Positions 1-5,001 of a stretch of DNA of 6,697 nt are shown in pieces. Numbering within the stretch: the stretch's first letter is position 1; every line of letters begins with the position of its first letter. A model generated the notes under the pieces. It saw only the letters and a list, made by a program, of their open reading frames with translations, searched no databases and had not been told where the DNA came from. The position numbers were made by a program, and so were the translations under genes. Source of the stretch: Sedimentisphaerales bacterium (lineage in GTDB: Bacteria; Planctomycetota; Phycisphaerae; Sedimentisphaerales; SG8-4); contig JAFGCA010000792.1 in assembly GCA_016932895.1 (NCBI GenBank), positions 1-6,697 of the forward strand, given 5' to 3'.

Positions 1-17
1 ACACCTCAGTGCAGGGA

Positions 18-1016
18 TCAGACTCTCTGGCCTTTCTCGCGTCGTTCGTTGATTTGCTTTCGGCTACGGTGTTGATACTCGCGCAGCGTCTCGATCCCGT
101 ATTGTCTGAGCAGGGCGCGCACGCGGATGCCCGGCTTGGTCGCTCGGAGCAGCCACCACGGGGCGCGGGGATCCGAACCCGAGGTCGGCGGCACCCGTTC
201 GGCTTCGATCTCGTCGCCATGTTCGGCGAGCAGCTTGTTGACCTTCTCTCGATTGAAATCGACGTGCATGAAACTGCGATCCAGATCGAGCGTCGCGATG
301 AACTGCTTGTCGCGCGGCTTCTCGACGTCTTGCAGCGTCTCGCCCGTGACGTCGATGATGTTGCCGACGCCGACCGGGACGACGTAGTAGTGATAGAGAA
401 TGGCGTAGGCGTTCAAGGGTGCGCCGCCGCTGTAGGCGCTGGGCCAGAATACGATGTCCGCATCGAGCGCATCGCACTGTTGCCAAAGTTCGGGGTAATT
501 CAGATCGAAGCAGGTCAGTATGCCGATCCTGCCGAAGTCCGTCTCAAAGACCCTGGCTCCTTCCCGGCTGCAATGCAGCCCTTCGCCCCAGAAGACGAAG
601 ACCTTGCGGTAGCGGCCGACGATCTGCCCCCGGCGGTCGATCAGCACGGCCGTGTTGTACTGCTCGTCGCCGGCCTGCTCGCGTATCGGACAGATCACGT
701 ACATGTGATACTGCCTGGCCAGGCGGGCGGCCGCCTGCGTCGTCGGTCCCGGTATCGGTTCGGCTGTGGTCCCCGCGAATTCTTCCGGCAGGCAGGCGAT
801 GTCCACGCCTTTCTTGCCGGCGGTGTGGAGATGATCGAGGGCGAGTTTGAGCTTCTTGTCGTGATTGCCGCCGAAGCCGATACAGATCGCGGCCACGCGC
901 ACCTGCCGGCCGGGAAGCTTCTCTCGGTCCAATTGAGCTACCGCAGGCTCGGCGAAGCTCGGAGTGAACGTGGCGAAGACAAGCAGCCATGCGCAGAACA
1001 TCGACCGGTCGTTCAT
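18..1016 (-). CDS. Secreted carbon-nitrogen hydrolase (nitrilase/amidase fold)
   Basis: 332-residue nitrilase-superfamily enzyme, expected to cleave a non-peptide C-N bond (amide or carbamoyl type); the substrate cannot be read from sequence. The Glu-Lys-Cys triad is visible: E78 in LPEEF, K138 in YRKVF and C169 in ILTCFDLNYPE, with the usual extra glutamate E145 in WGEG. Residues 1-27 look like a signal peptide (hydrophobic AWLLVFATF core, cleavage near AVA/QL), so the enzyme probably acts in the periplasm or outside; most nitrilases are cytoplasmic. About 75 residues after the core (from roughly 255) form a charged, Arg-rich tail. I chose the ATG at 1014-1016 because AAGGAAGG lies just upstream and the signal peptide begins there; the frame stays open to 1193 but that extension is Pro/Arg/His-rich non-coding-like sequence. 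Divergent from the RNase Z-like gene. Family call firm, role unknown. Confidence 0.9.
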   Translation of the reverse strand: MNDRSMFCAWLLVFATFTPSFAEPAVAQLDREKLPGRQVRVAAICIGFGGNHDKKLKLALDHLHTAGKKGVDIACLPEEFAGTTAEPIPGPTTQAAARLARQYHMYVICPIREQAGDEQYNTAVLIDRRGQIVGRYRKVFVFWGEGLHCSREGARVFETDFGRIGILTCFDLNYPELWQQCDALDADIVFWPSAYSGGAPLNAYAILYHYYVVPVGVGNIIDVTGETLQDVEKPRDKQFIATLDLDRSFMHVDFNREKVNKLLAEHGDEIEAERVPPTSGSDPRAPWWLLRATKPGIRVRALLRQYGIETLREYQHRSRKQINERREKGQRV

Positions 1017-1095
1017 TGTCCCTTCCTTTTCCATTTCACCATGTCGCTGCGCGGGGGCGGCCGCGCGTACCGTTTGTGACGAGTCTTTCTGATCC

Positions 1096-1123
1096 AGTCT
1101 ATCGGCCGGGCCGATGCTGTCAA
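1096..1123 (-). promoter_or_regulatory. Candidate sigma70-like promoter for the carbon-nitrogen hydrolase
   Basis: Read on the minus strand: TTGACA (1118-1123, perfect -35), 16-nt spacer, TAGACT (1096-1101, 4 of 6 to TATAAT). The predicted start near 1089 would leave a leader of about 70 nt before the ATG at 1016. The spacer contains a perfect palindrome (1101-1115), a plausible repressor site. Inferred by consensus match only. Confidence 0.5.
1101..1115. repeat. Perfect palindrome in the leftward promoter, possible operator
   Basis: ATCGGCC-G-GGCCGAT: two perfect 7-bp arms around one base. It sits between the -35 and -10 of the leftward promoter, where a bound protein would block polymerase. 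It could also fold as a small hairpin, but it lies upstream of the predicted transcription start of either gene, so a DNA-level operator is the better guess. The binding protein is unknown. Confidence 0.45.
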
Positions 1124-1137
1124 AAACAAATTGACAG
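1117..1137. repeat. Inverted repeat that supplies both divergent -35 boxes
   Basis: CTGTCAA-7 nt-TTGACAG, perfect 7-bp arms. The right arm is the rightward -35 (TTGACA, 1131-1136) and the left arm is the leftward -35 (1118-1123). The symmetry may simply reflect two strong -35 hexamers placed back to back, or it may be a regulator site controlling both genes. Confidence 0.55.
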
Positions 1138-1159
1138 TGCGGGTGGGGGGGACTAAGAT
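1131..1159 (+). promoter_or_regulatory. Sigma70-like promoter for the RNase Z-like gene
   Basis: TTGACA (1131-1136, perfect -35), exactly 17-nt spacer, TAAGAT (1154-1159, 4 of 6 to TATAAT). The predicted start near 1166 gives a leader of about 27 nt before the ATG at 1193, with AGGA (1182-1185) as a modest ribosome-binding site 7 nt before the start. The spacer contains a run of seven G (1145-1151), unusual inside a promoter. Confidence 0.65.
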
Positions 1160-1192
1160 GCGGCTTTCTCCAATCGTCCGCAGGATAAATCA

Positions 1193-2077
1193 ATGCCCAG
1201 TCATAACTTAGCCCGTATTGAAATTGACGATTTGCAGGTCATCGGCTACTCGGTGGCCGGCGAAGAGACGGTGGTGGCGCTGCCGCAGCTCGACGTTTGT
1301 TTCGACGTCGGCAAGGCGCCGGACCAGATCATCTCCGTCAACCACGTCCTGCTCACGCACGGTCACATGGACCACTCCGCGGGGTTCGCCTACTACCTCT
1401 CGCAGCGCAAGTTCAGCGGTCTGCCGGCCGGGACGATCCTCGTGCCCGCCAACCTGATCAAGCCGATGCGCGCGATTATCGACGCCTGGGGCTACCTCGA
1501 CGGCAATAAGATCCCCGTCAAGCTCGTCGGCGTCCGTCCCGGCGATGAGTACCAGATCAAGCCCAACCTGATTGCGAGGGTCTTTCCCACGAAGCACAGC
1601 GCCGGGTCGGTGGGATTCGCCGTCATTGAACAGCGTAAGAAGCTCAAGGCCGAGTACCACGGTCTGACCGGGCCGCAGCTCGTCGAGCTCAAGAAGCAGG
1701 GCATCCAAATCGACCAGCCGCTGGAAGTCCCCATCGTCAGCTACCTGGGCGATACGCAGTACGTGGATTTCGCTCAGCTCGAGTACGTGGCCAAGAGCAA
1801 GATCCTGATCGCCGAGTGCACGTTCTACGAAGACGAGCACGCCAGCCGGGCCGCCGCCGGCCGGCACATGCATATCGACGAGCTGGCCAAGCTCCTGGGG
1901 AGCATGCAGAACGAGCACATCATCATCACCCACACGACCCAGCGCACCCCCATGCACGAGGTCCGGAAGATGCTCAAGGCCGCGCTGCCGGTGGATATCT
2001 ACGAGAAGGTCATCATTCTGATGGATCGGCGGCACAGAGGTCGCGCTGGCGCCGGGCGCAAAGGCGCAGCGCGATAA
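1193..2077 (+). CDS. RNase Z-like metallo-beta-lactamase-fold hydrolase
   Basis: 294-residue metal-dependent hydrolase. The zinc motif HxHxDH is complete: H56, H58, D60, H61 in THGHMDHSAG. Further ligand candidates follow in family order: H135 (PTKHS), D187 (LGDT) and H247 (ITHTTQR), with H225/H227 in GRHMHIDE where RNase Z usually has its GHS-type motif. Residues about 150-175 (LKAEYHGLTGPQ then LKKQG) resemble the Gly-Pro/Lys-rich loop of short tRNase Z proteins. By homology it could trim tRNA 3' ends, but the departures at the GHS and HFS-type motifs mean a different phosphodiesterase role is possible. No signal peptide, so cytoplasmic. Apparently monocistronic, with its own promoter. The last ~16 residues are Arg/Gly/Ala-rich and run antisense into the convergent HAAS gene. 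Fold certain, exact activity not. Confidence 0.85.
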   Translation: MPSHNLARIEIDDLQVIGYSVAGEETVVALPQLDVCFDVGKAPDQIISVNHVLLTHGHMDHSAGFAYYLSQRKFSGLPAGTILVPANLIKPMRAIIDAWGYLDGNKIPVKLVGVRPGDEYQIKPNLIARVFPTKHSAGSVGFAVIEQRKKLKAEYHGLTGPQLVELKKQGIQIDQPLEVPIVSYLGDTQYVDFAQLEYVAKSKILIAECTFYEDEHASRAAAGRHMHIDELAKLLGSMQNEHIIITHTTQRTPMHEVRKMLKAALPVDIYEKVIILMDRRHRGRAGAGRKGAAR

Positions 2078-2741
2078 CCACGACGGCGGCCCCGACCGGC
2101 GCCAGAATGTTCCAGGCTAAGCCGGCGTACGCGGAAACGATGGCTATACGACCGACCTCATGGACACCCAACGAGCGGGCCGTGGCCATCCGGAAGAGGA
2201 ACTGGCTGCCGATCAGGACGCAATCGGCTACTGCCAGCGCCGCCAGGAGAAGCACGAGGTCGCCGACGGAGAGCGTCCGCAATCGCCGCACCGGTCCCAT
2301 CCAATCCGCCTGTCGAAAGAACAGCCACACGAGGACAAGGAGGCCGGCAAGCGTTGTCGCCTTGACCGCGACGCCGAAGAGGCCGAGCCCGTACCCGCGC
2401 AGGCCGAGCCACGTCGCGGCCATCACTCCGCCCTGCGAGAGGCCGCTGGCGATGTAGCCTGCCAGCAGGTACAGCAGGACGCCCAGCGCCATCCACGACA
2501 GCCGTTGCAGCGACCGGCGGTGGCCGTACACCTTGGCGAACTCGCCTTCCAGTTCGGCCGCGTCACCCAGTCGATGCCGCGCCACCAGAAACGCCTCCGC
2601 CTCGGAAAGTCCCGTTTGCCCGAGACCGGTGGTCTCCTCGCGCAAATGGCTCTCCAACTCGTTGATCTCGTCGTTGCTGAGCGTCTCCGACGCCGCCAGG
2701 CGAGCATGCCATTGCTCGATTCGTTTCTCCACGTCACACAT
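2013..2741 (-). CDS. HAAS-type (permease prefix domain 1-like) membrane protein, single module
   Basis: 242 residues. The N-terminal soluble domain (about 1-75) has the HAAS/permease-prefix pattern: VEKRIEQW, SETLSNDEINELE, SHLREE, GLSEAEAF, ARHRLGD. It is followed by about five hydrophobic segments (roughly 83-101, 105-124, 127-143, 158-181, 203-227) and a basic C-terminus. Domains of this type commonly travel with PadR regulators and are thought to be signalling or regulatory modules of membrane proteins; no catalytic residues are visible. Third gene of the PadR operon, 64 nt after the tandem paralogue, whose N-terminal domain it clearly resembles. The ATG at 2741 has GGAG eight bases upstream and aligns with the paralogue's start. 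Its 3' end overlaps the convergent RNase Z-like gene by 65 bp. Function unknown. Confidence 0.82.
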   Translation of the reverse strand: MCDVEKRIEQWHARLAASETLSNDEINELESHLREETTGLGQTGLSEAEAFLVARHRLGDAAELEGEFAKVYGHRRSLQRLSWMALGVLLYLLAGYIASGLSQGGVMAATWLGLRGYGLGLFGVAVKATTLAGLLVLVWLFFRQADWMGPVRRLRTLSVGDLVLLLAALAVADCVLIGSQFLFRMATARSLGVHEVGRIAIVSAYAGLAWNILAPVGAAVVVIALRLCARRQRDLCAADPSE

Positions 2742-2775
2742 GAGGTTGTCTCCGATCTCCGTTTTTCTGTATTGC

Positions 2776-2795
2776 GCGTCAACGGCGAGTGACGC
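2776..2795. repeat. Small hairpin between the two HAAS genes
   Basis: GCGTCA and TGACGC form a perfect 6-bp stem around an 8-nt loop inside the 64-bp gap. There is no T-run directly after the stem on the minus strand, so this is unlikely to be an intrinsic terminator; it may tune expression or stability of the downstream cistron. Weak by itself. Confidence 0.3.
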
Positions 2796-2805
2796 CTGCG
2801 TATTG

Positions 2806-4170
2806 TCATTGCCGGCTGTAGGCGGTCGGCGCGCGCCTAATAGTAAGGACGATCAGTACGCCCGCCAGCAGGAATGGCATCAGCATATGCCAGCCGAAAT
2901 GTGCCCATCCCCACATGCCCCACGCATCTATGATCTGCAAAAAACCGTCCTCCGGCATTCGCCTGTACAGAAAAGGGCGCGCCAAATAGAGGACCCACCA
3001 CGATGCGACTATCGCGGTTGCCACAAAGACACCCAGGCATAGCTGCGTCCACCTCCTCGGGGCCCCGGCCTTGACGAGTGCGCACGGGGCGTGACAGCGC
3101 CATGCAAGGGTCGCAATGGCGGCGAAGACGGCCACGCGCACGATGCTCGTGGCAAGGACCAACCATCCGTTACGCACGCCGGCGGCATAACCGAAGTATG
3201 CCAATACAACGGATGCGACTGTGCTAAGCCGCGCCGCAAGGAAATAGCCCAGAACACCCATGACCATCCAGTGAAGCTGGTTTGCATGCGGCTGGCGCTG
3301 TGGCACGTCAGCGTAGTCCATCTCCAGGGCATGTGTGTCGCCATGCCGGTGATGCACAATGAGGACGGCTTCGTTGTCAGAGAGCCCCGTCGCGATCAAA
3401 TGCTTGATCTCATCGCGCACTCGGCTCTCTGGCTCGATGGGTGTCTCGAAGAGAGCCTTGCTGCCCAAGGGGATGGGATTTCTTCGTGCGCTCGACCTGC
3501 GTCGCATGAAGAGGACGATGAGCGCCCCGATCAGCAGGAACGGCATCACGAACTCCCAGCCAAATCCAACCCAAGATTGCGCGCTGGCGACATGGGCGTA
3601 TCCCTCGTGCGACATCGTCCGGCGCACAACGGGAGAAAACAAGGCCGCAATCCACCACAAGCCCACCAACGCACAGGCAATGAACATTCCCGCCCGCGTC
3701 GAGATCGAAAGCTTCTGCGGAGCTGTTCGTGACGGCGATTGGTAGTGTTTCAGGGCAAGCCAGGGGATGGCGATCCAAATCGCGACCCATGCGACGCCTG
3801 AAAGAGCAATCAGGCACCAGATGTTTCGCACGCCAGCCGCGTAGCCTGAGCATGCCGGTATCCATGATGCGATTGAGCTCAGCTGTGTCACAAAGAAATA
3901 GGTCAGGATACCGGCGACCATCCAACAAAGCCGATGGGCTAGGCGGCGGTGCGGATGCGCTTTGGCAAATTCTGTTTCCAGGACAGGTTTCTCTCCGAGT
4001 CGCCGCGACGCGACGACAAACGCCTCATCGTCGGATAGGCCGGATGTTGTCAGTTTCTCGATCTCTTCGCGCAAGTGGGTCTCTAACTCGTGGATGTCGG
4101 AGTTGCCCAATGTTTCCGAGGTTGTCAGGTCGGTGCGCCACTGCTCGATTCGCTTGTCTAACTCAGACAT
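2806..4170 (-). CDS. Tandem-duplicated HAAS membrane protein (two modules fused)
   Basis: 454 residues built from two homologous halves, about 1-230 and 235-454. Copy 1: HAAS domain (DKRIEQW, SETLGNSDIHELE, THLREEIEKL, GLSDDEAF, RRLGE), then four hydrophobic segments (about 82-102, 117-141, 158-180, 202-222) and an RRRSSARR tail. Copy 2 repeats this without the first ~17 residues: GLSDNEAV at 262, helices about 300-322, 332-357, 376-398 and 421-443. Shared landmarks include GYAAGVRN (109 and 327, offset 218), a WW pair (172 and 391) and MPFLL (209 and 431). No enzyme motif is visible; a membrane sensor or permease-associated role is inferred from the family. Start chosen at 4170: GGGAGAG lies upstream, it aligns with the paralogue, and the longer frame to 4371 is only padR antiframe. 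It overlaps padR by 13 nt, so translation is probably coupled. Codon use looks less GC-biased than in the flanking genes. Confidence 0.83.
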   Translation of the reverse strand: MSELDKRIEQWRTDLTTSETLGNSDIHELETHLREEIEKLTTSGLSDDEAFVVASRRLGEKPVLETEFAKAHPHRRLAHRLCWMVAGILTYFFVTQLSSIASWIPACSGYAAGVRNIWCLIALSGVAWVAIWIAIPWLALKHYQSPSRTAPQKLSISTRAGMFIACALVGLWWIAALFSPVVRRTMSHEGYAHVASAQSWVGFGWEFVMPFLLIGALIVLFMRRRSSARRNPIPLGSKALFETPIEPESRVRDEIKHLIATGLSDNEAVLIVHHRHGDTHALEMDYADVPQRQPHANQLHWMVMGVLGYFLAARLSTVASVVLAYFGYAAGVRNGWLVLATSIVRVAVFAAIATLAWRCHAPCALVKAGAPRRWTQLCLGVFVATAIVASWWVLYLARPFLYRRMPEDGFLQIIDAWGMWGWAHFGWHMLMPFLLAGVLIVLTIRRAPTAYSRQ

Positions 4171-4505
4171 GGTGTTCTCTCCCACAATTGCTGTAAGGCG
4201 TTGTGCACCAGCATCCACTGGTCTCTGTGCTTGGCGAGGGCCTTGGTGCCTTGCTTGCGGAGTCGATAGTACTTGCGTTTCCGGCCGGCCTCGCTGGTCT
4301 GGGCGTACGATTCGACCAGACCCTGGCGTTCGAGGCGGTGCAGGACCGGGTAGAGCATCCCGTCGGTCCACGCCATCTGCCCGCCCGAAAGCTCGCGCAC
4401 GCGCTTGATGATGGCGTAGCCGTAACTGTCACCTTCGGCCAGAATGGACAAAATCATCGGCGCCGCCGAGGCCGCCACCAAATCTTTCGATACCGCCACG
4501 TTCAT
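4158..4505 (-). CDS. PadR-family transcriptional regulator
   Basis: 115-residue short PadR protein: winged helix-turn-helix across about residues 8-90, with diagnostic stretches SKDLVAAS, ILAEGDSYGYAI, GGQMAWTDGMLYPVLHRLE, RQGLVES and RKRKYYRL, then a short C-terminal helix (KHRDQWMLVHNALQQLW) for dimerisation. PadR dimers usually repress their own operon and release DNA on binding a small molecule or on stress; the inducer here is unknown. It heads the operon with two HAAS membrane proteins, a frequent pairing for this subgroup. A near-perfect inverted repeat over its promoter fits autorepression. The start is uncertain: the ATG at 4505 is only 1 nt from AGGAGG (4507-4512), while GTG at 4499 (codon 3) has an ideal 7-nt spacing. 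The reading frame is open to 4922 but that extension is repeat sequence. Confidence 0.92.
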   Translation of the reverse strand: MNVAVSKDLVAASAAPMILSILAEGDSYGYAIIKRVRELSGGQMAWTDGMLYPVLHRLERQGLVESYAQTSEAGRKRKYYRLRKQGTKALAKHRDQWMLVHNALQQLWERTPCLS

Positions 4506-4512
4506 ACCTCCT
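4497..4512 (-). promoter_or_regulatory. Ribosome-binding site that decides the padR start
   Basis: On the minus strand the order is AGGAGG-T-ATG-AAC-GTG. A full Shine-Dalgarno at 4507-4512 is too close to the ATG (1 nt) but 7 nt from the in-frame GTG at 4497-4499. The GTG start would remove two residues and give M-A-V-S-K-D. This is a spacing argument only. Confidence 0.5.
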
Positions 4513-4529
4513 GTTCTGTACCTCAAAGC

Positions 4530-4556
4530 TATATGCATAGTAGTGCTATGTATATA
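4530..4556. promoter_or_regulatory. Probable PadR operator (27-bp inverted repeat)
   Basis: TATATGCATAG-TAGTG-CTATGTATATA: 11-bp arms matching at 10 positions around a 5-nt centre. It covers the -10 box and most of the spacer of the padR promoter. AT-rich dyads with ATGC/ATGT and ACAT-type half-sites are typical PadR targets. Position, symmetry and the adjacent padR gene make autorepression the natural reading. Confidence 0.7.
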
Positions 4557-4565
4557 CGCCGTCAA
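4537..4565 (-). promoter_or_regulatory. Sigma70-like promoter of the padR-HAAS operon
   Basis: On the minus strand: TTGACG (4560-4565, 5 of 6), exactly 17-nt spacer, TACTAT (4537-4542, 4 of 6). An A/T tract upstream (about 4567-4585) resembles an UP element. The predicted start near 4530 gives a short leader of about 25 nt before padR. The operator dyad overlaps it. Confidence 0.75.
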
Positions 4566-4637
4566 GAACAAAATTAAAAAAAATTGCGGAGACTCTTTCG
4601 CGAGGGGCAGTGTGTCGCCGCAGTTCAGTGGACCTTG

Positions 4638-4740
4638 GCACGCTGAACGAAGTGAAGCATCCGGTCTGAGAAGGACAAGTCGGCATCTACCGAGAAAGGA
4701 TGAGCCAAAGCCAGATCCTTCGCTATCGCTGAGGATGACA
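4638..4740. repeat. Imperfect inverted pair of REP-like arms
   Basis: The left arm (4638-4661, GCTGAACGAAGTGAAGCATC) and right arm (4713-4740, GATCCTTCGCTATCGCTGAG then GATGACA) are diverged inverted copies of one motif of the GTCATCCTCAGCGA...GAAGGATC type, about 50 bases apart. Arms of this kind recur as dispersed intergenic repeats in many bacterial genomes. Copy number in this genome cannot be seen from the window. Confidence 0.45.
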
Positions 4741-4755
4741 TCGCGCGGGTGGCAG

Positions 4756-4774
4756 CGGCAAGCGCAGCTTGCCG
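4756..4774. repeat. Short perfect hairpin
   Basis: CGGCAAGC-GCA-GCTTGCCG: perfect 8-bp stem with a 3-nt loop. There is no following T-run on either strand, so it is not a classical terminator. It probably belongs to the same repeat-rich spacer. Confidence 0.5.
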
Positions 4775-4842
4775 ATGGTCTCTTATACACGGGTGCCCAC
4801 TGGTAGTGCCGCGTTTGGTGAGTTCCACGACTATGCACGAGG

Positions 4843-4925
4843 AGATTGCTTTCCCGGCGCGCCGGGACTCCTCGCAACGACATAGGCGAGTCCCGCGTGT
4901 CATTGCGAGCGAAGCGAAGCAATCT
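4843..4925. repeat. REP-like nested palindrome
   Basis: The outer arms AGATTGCTT (4843-4851) and AAGCAATCT (4917-4925) match perfectly. Inner arms CTCGCAACGACA (4871-4882) and TGTCATTGCGAG (4898-4909) match at 11 of 12. A further perfect 14-bp palindrome CCCGGCGCGCCGGG (4853-4866) lies inside the left half. The unit is two facing copies of a TGTCATTGCGAG...AAGCAATCT element, a motif I recognise as a common dispersed intergenic repeat, from memory and unverified. It lies downstream of the GH130 gene and could protect its mRNA 3' end. Confidence 0.65.
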
Positions 4926-5001
4926 ACAGTCGTACGATTTATGAAATGCGGCACTGGGGTCCGGGCTTTGAGGCTGCCACGCGCGGTGTGCGGATGAGGT
5001 C

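Larger units (their letters stand above)
4566..5001. other. Gene-free spacer filled with palindromic repeat units
   Basis: This stretch lies between the start of the padR operon and the 3' end of the GH130 gene. Frames across it are open on both strands, but their translations are Arg/Ser-rich with no family resemblance, and no ribosome-binding site leads to a convincing start. It begins with the A/T tract behind the padR promoter (about 4567-4585), then holds an imperfect inverted pair (4638-4740), a short perfect hairpin (4756-4774) and an 82-bp nested palindrome (4843-4925). It may have REP-like functions such as mRNA 3'-end protection for the GH130 transcript that ends here. Confidence 0.6.

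Noticed and set aside
9..1079. Long plus-strand open frame (356 codons) opposite the carbon-nitrogen hydrolase
   Set aside because: Antisense shadow in GC-rich DNA. The minus strand encodes a complete nitrilase triad, while this translation is Asp/Arg/Val-rich with no recognisable motif.
1017..1193. N-terminal extension of the carbon-nitrogen hydrolase
   Set aside because: It would bury the signal peptide behind 59 unrelated residues and cover both divergent promoters. The ATG at 1016 has a good ribosome-binding site.
1208..2035. Minus-strand open frame of 275 codons opposite the RNase Z-like gene
   Set aside because: Antisense of a well-supported gene; composition reflects codon-position bias and shows no motif.
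2742..2805. Possible intrinsic terminator between the two HAAS genes
   Set aside because: The 6-bp hairpin has an 8-nt loop and no adjacent T-run on the transcribed strand. The short gap and shared family fit one operon.
4171..4371. N-terminal extension of the tandem HAAS protein
   Set aside because: The extra 67 residues are padR read in another frame. The internal start aligns with the paralogue and has its own Shine-Dalgarno.
4506..4922. N-terminal extension of the PadR protein
   Set aside because: It runs through the promoter, operator and palindromic repeats. Short PadR proteins begin at the SKDLVAAS region.
4638..4925. Possible CRISPR array or small RNA gene in the spacer
   Set aside because: The repeats are inverted, unequal and not regularly spaced, and no promoter-terminator pair encloses a compact RNA.
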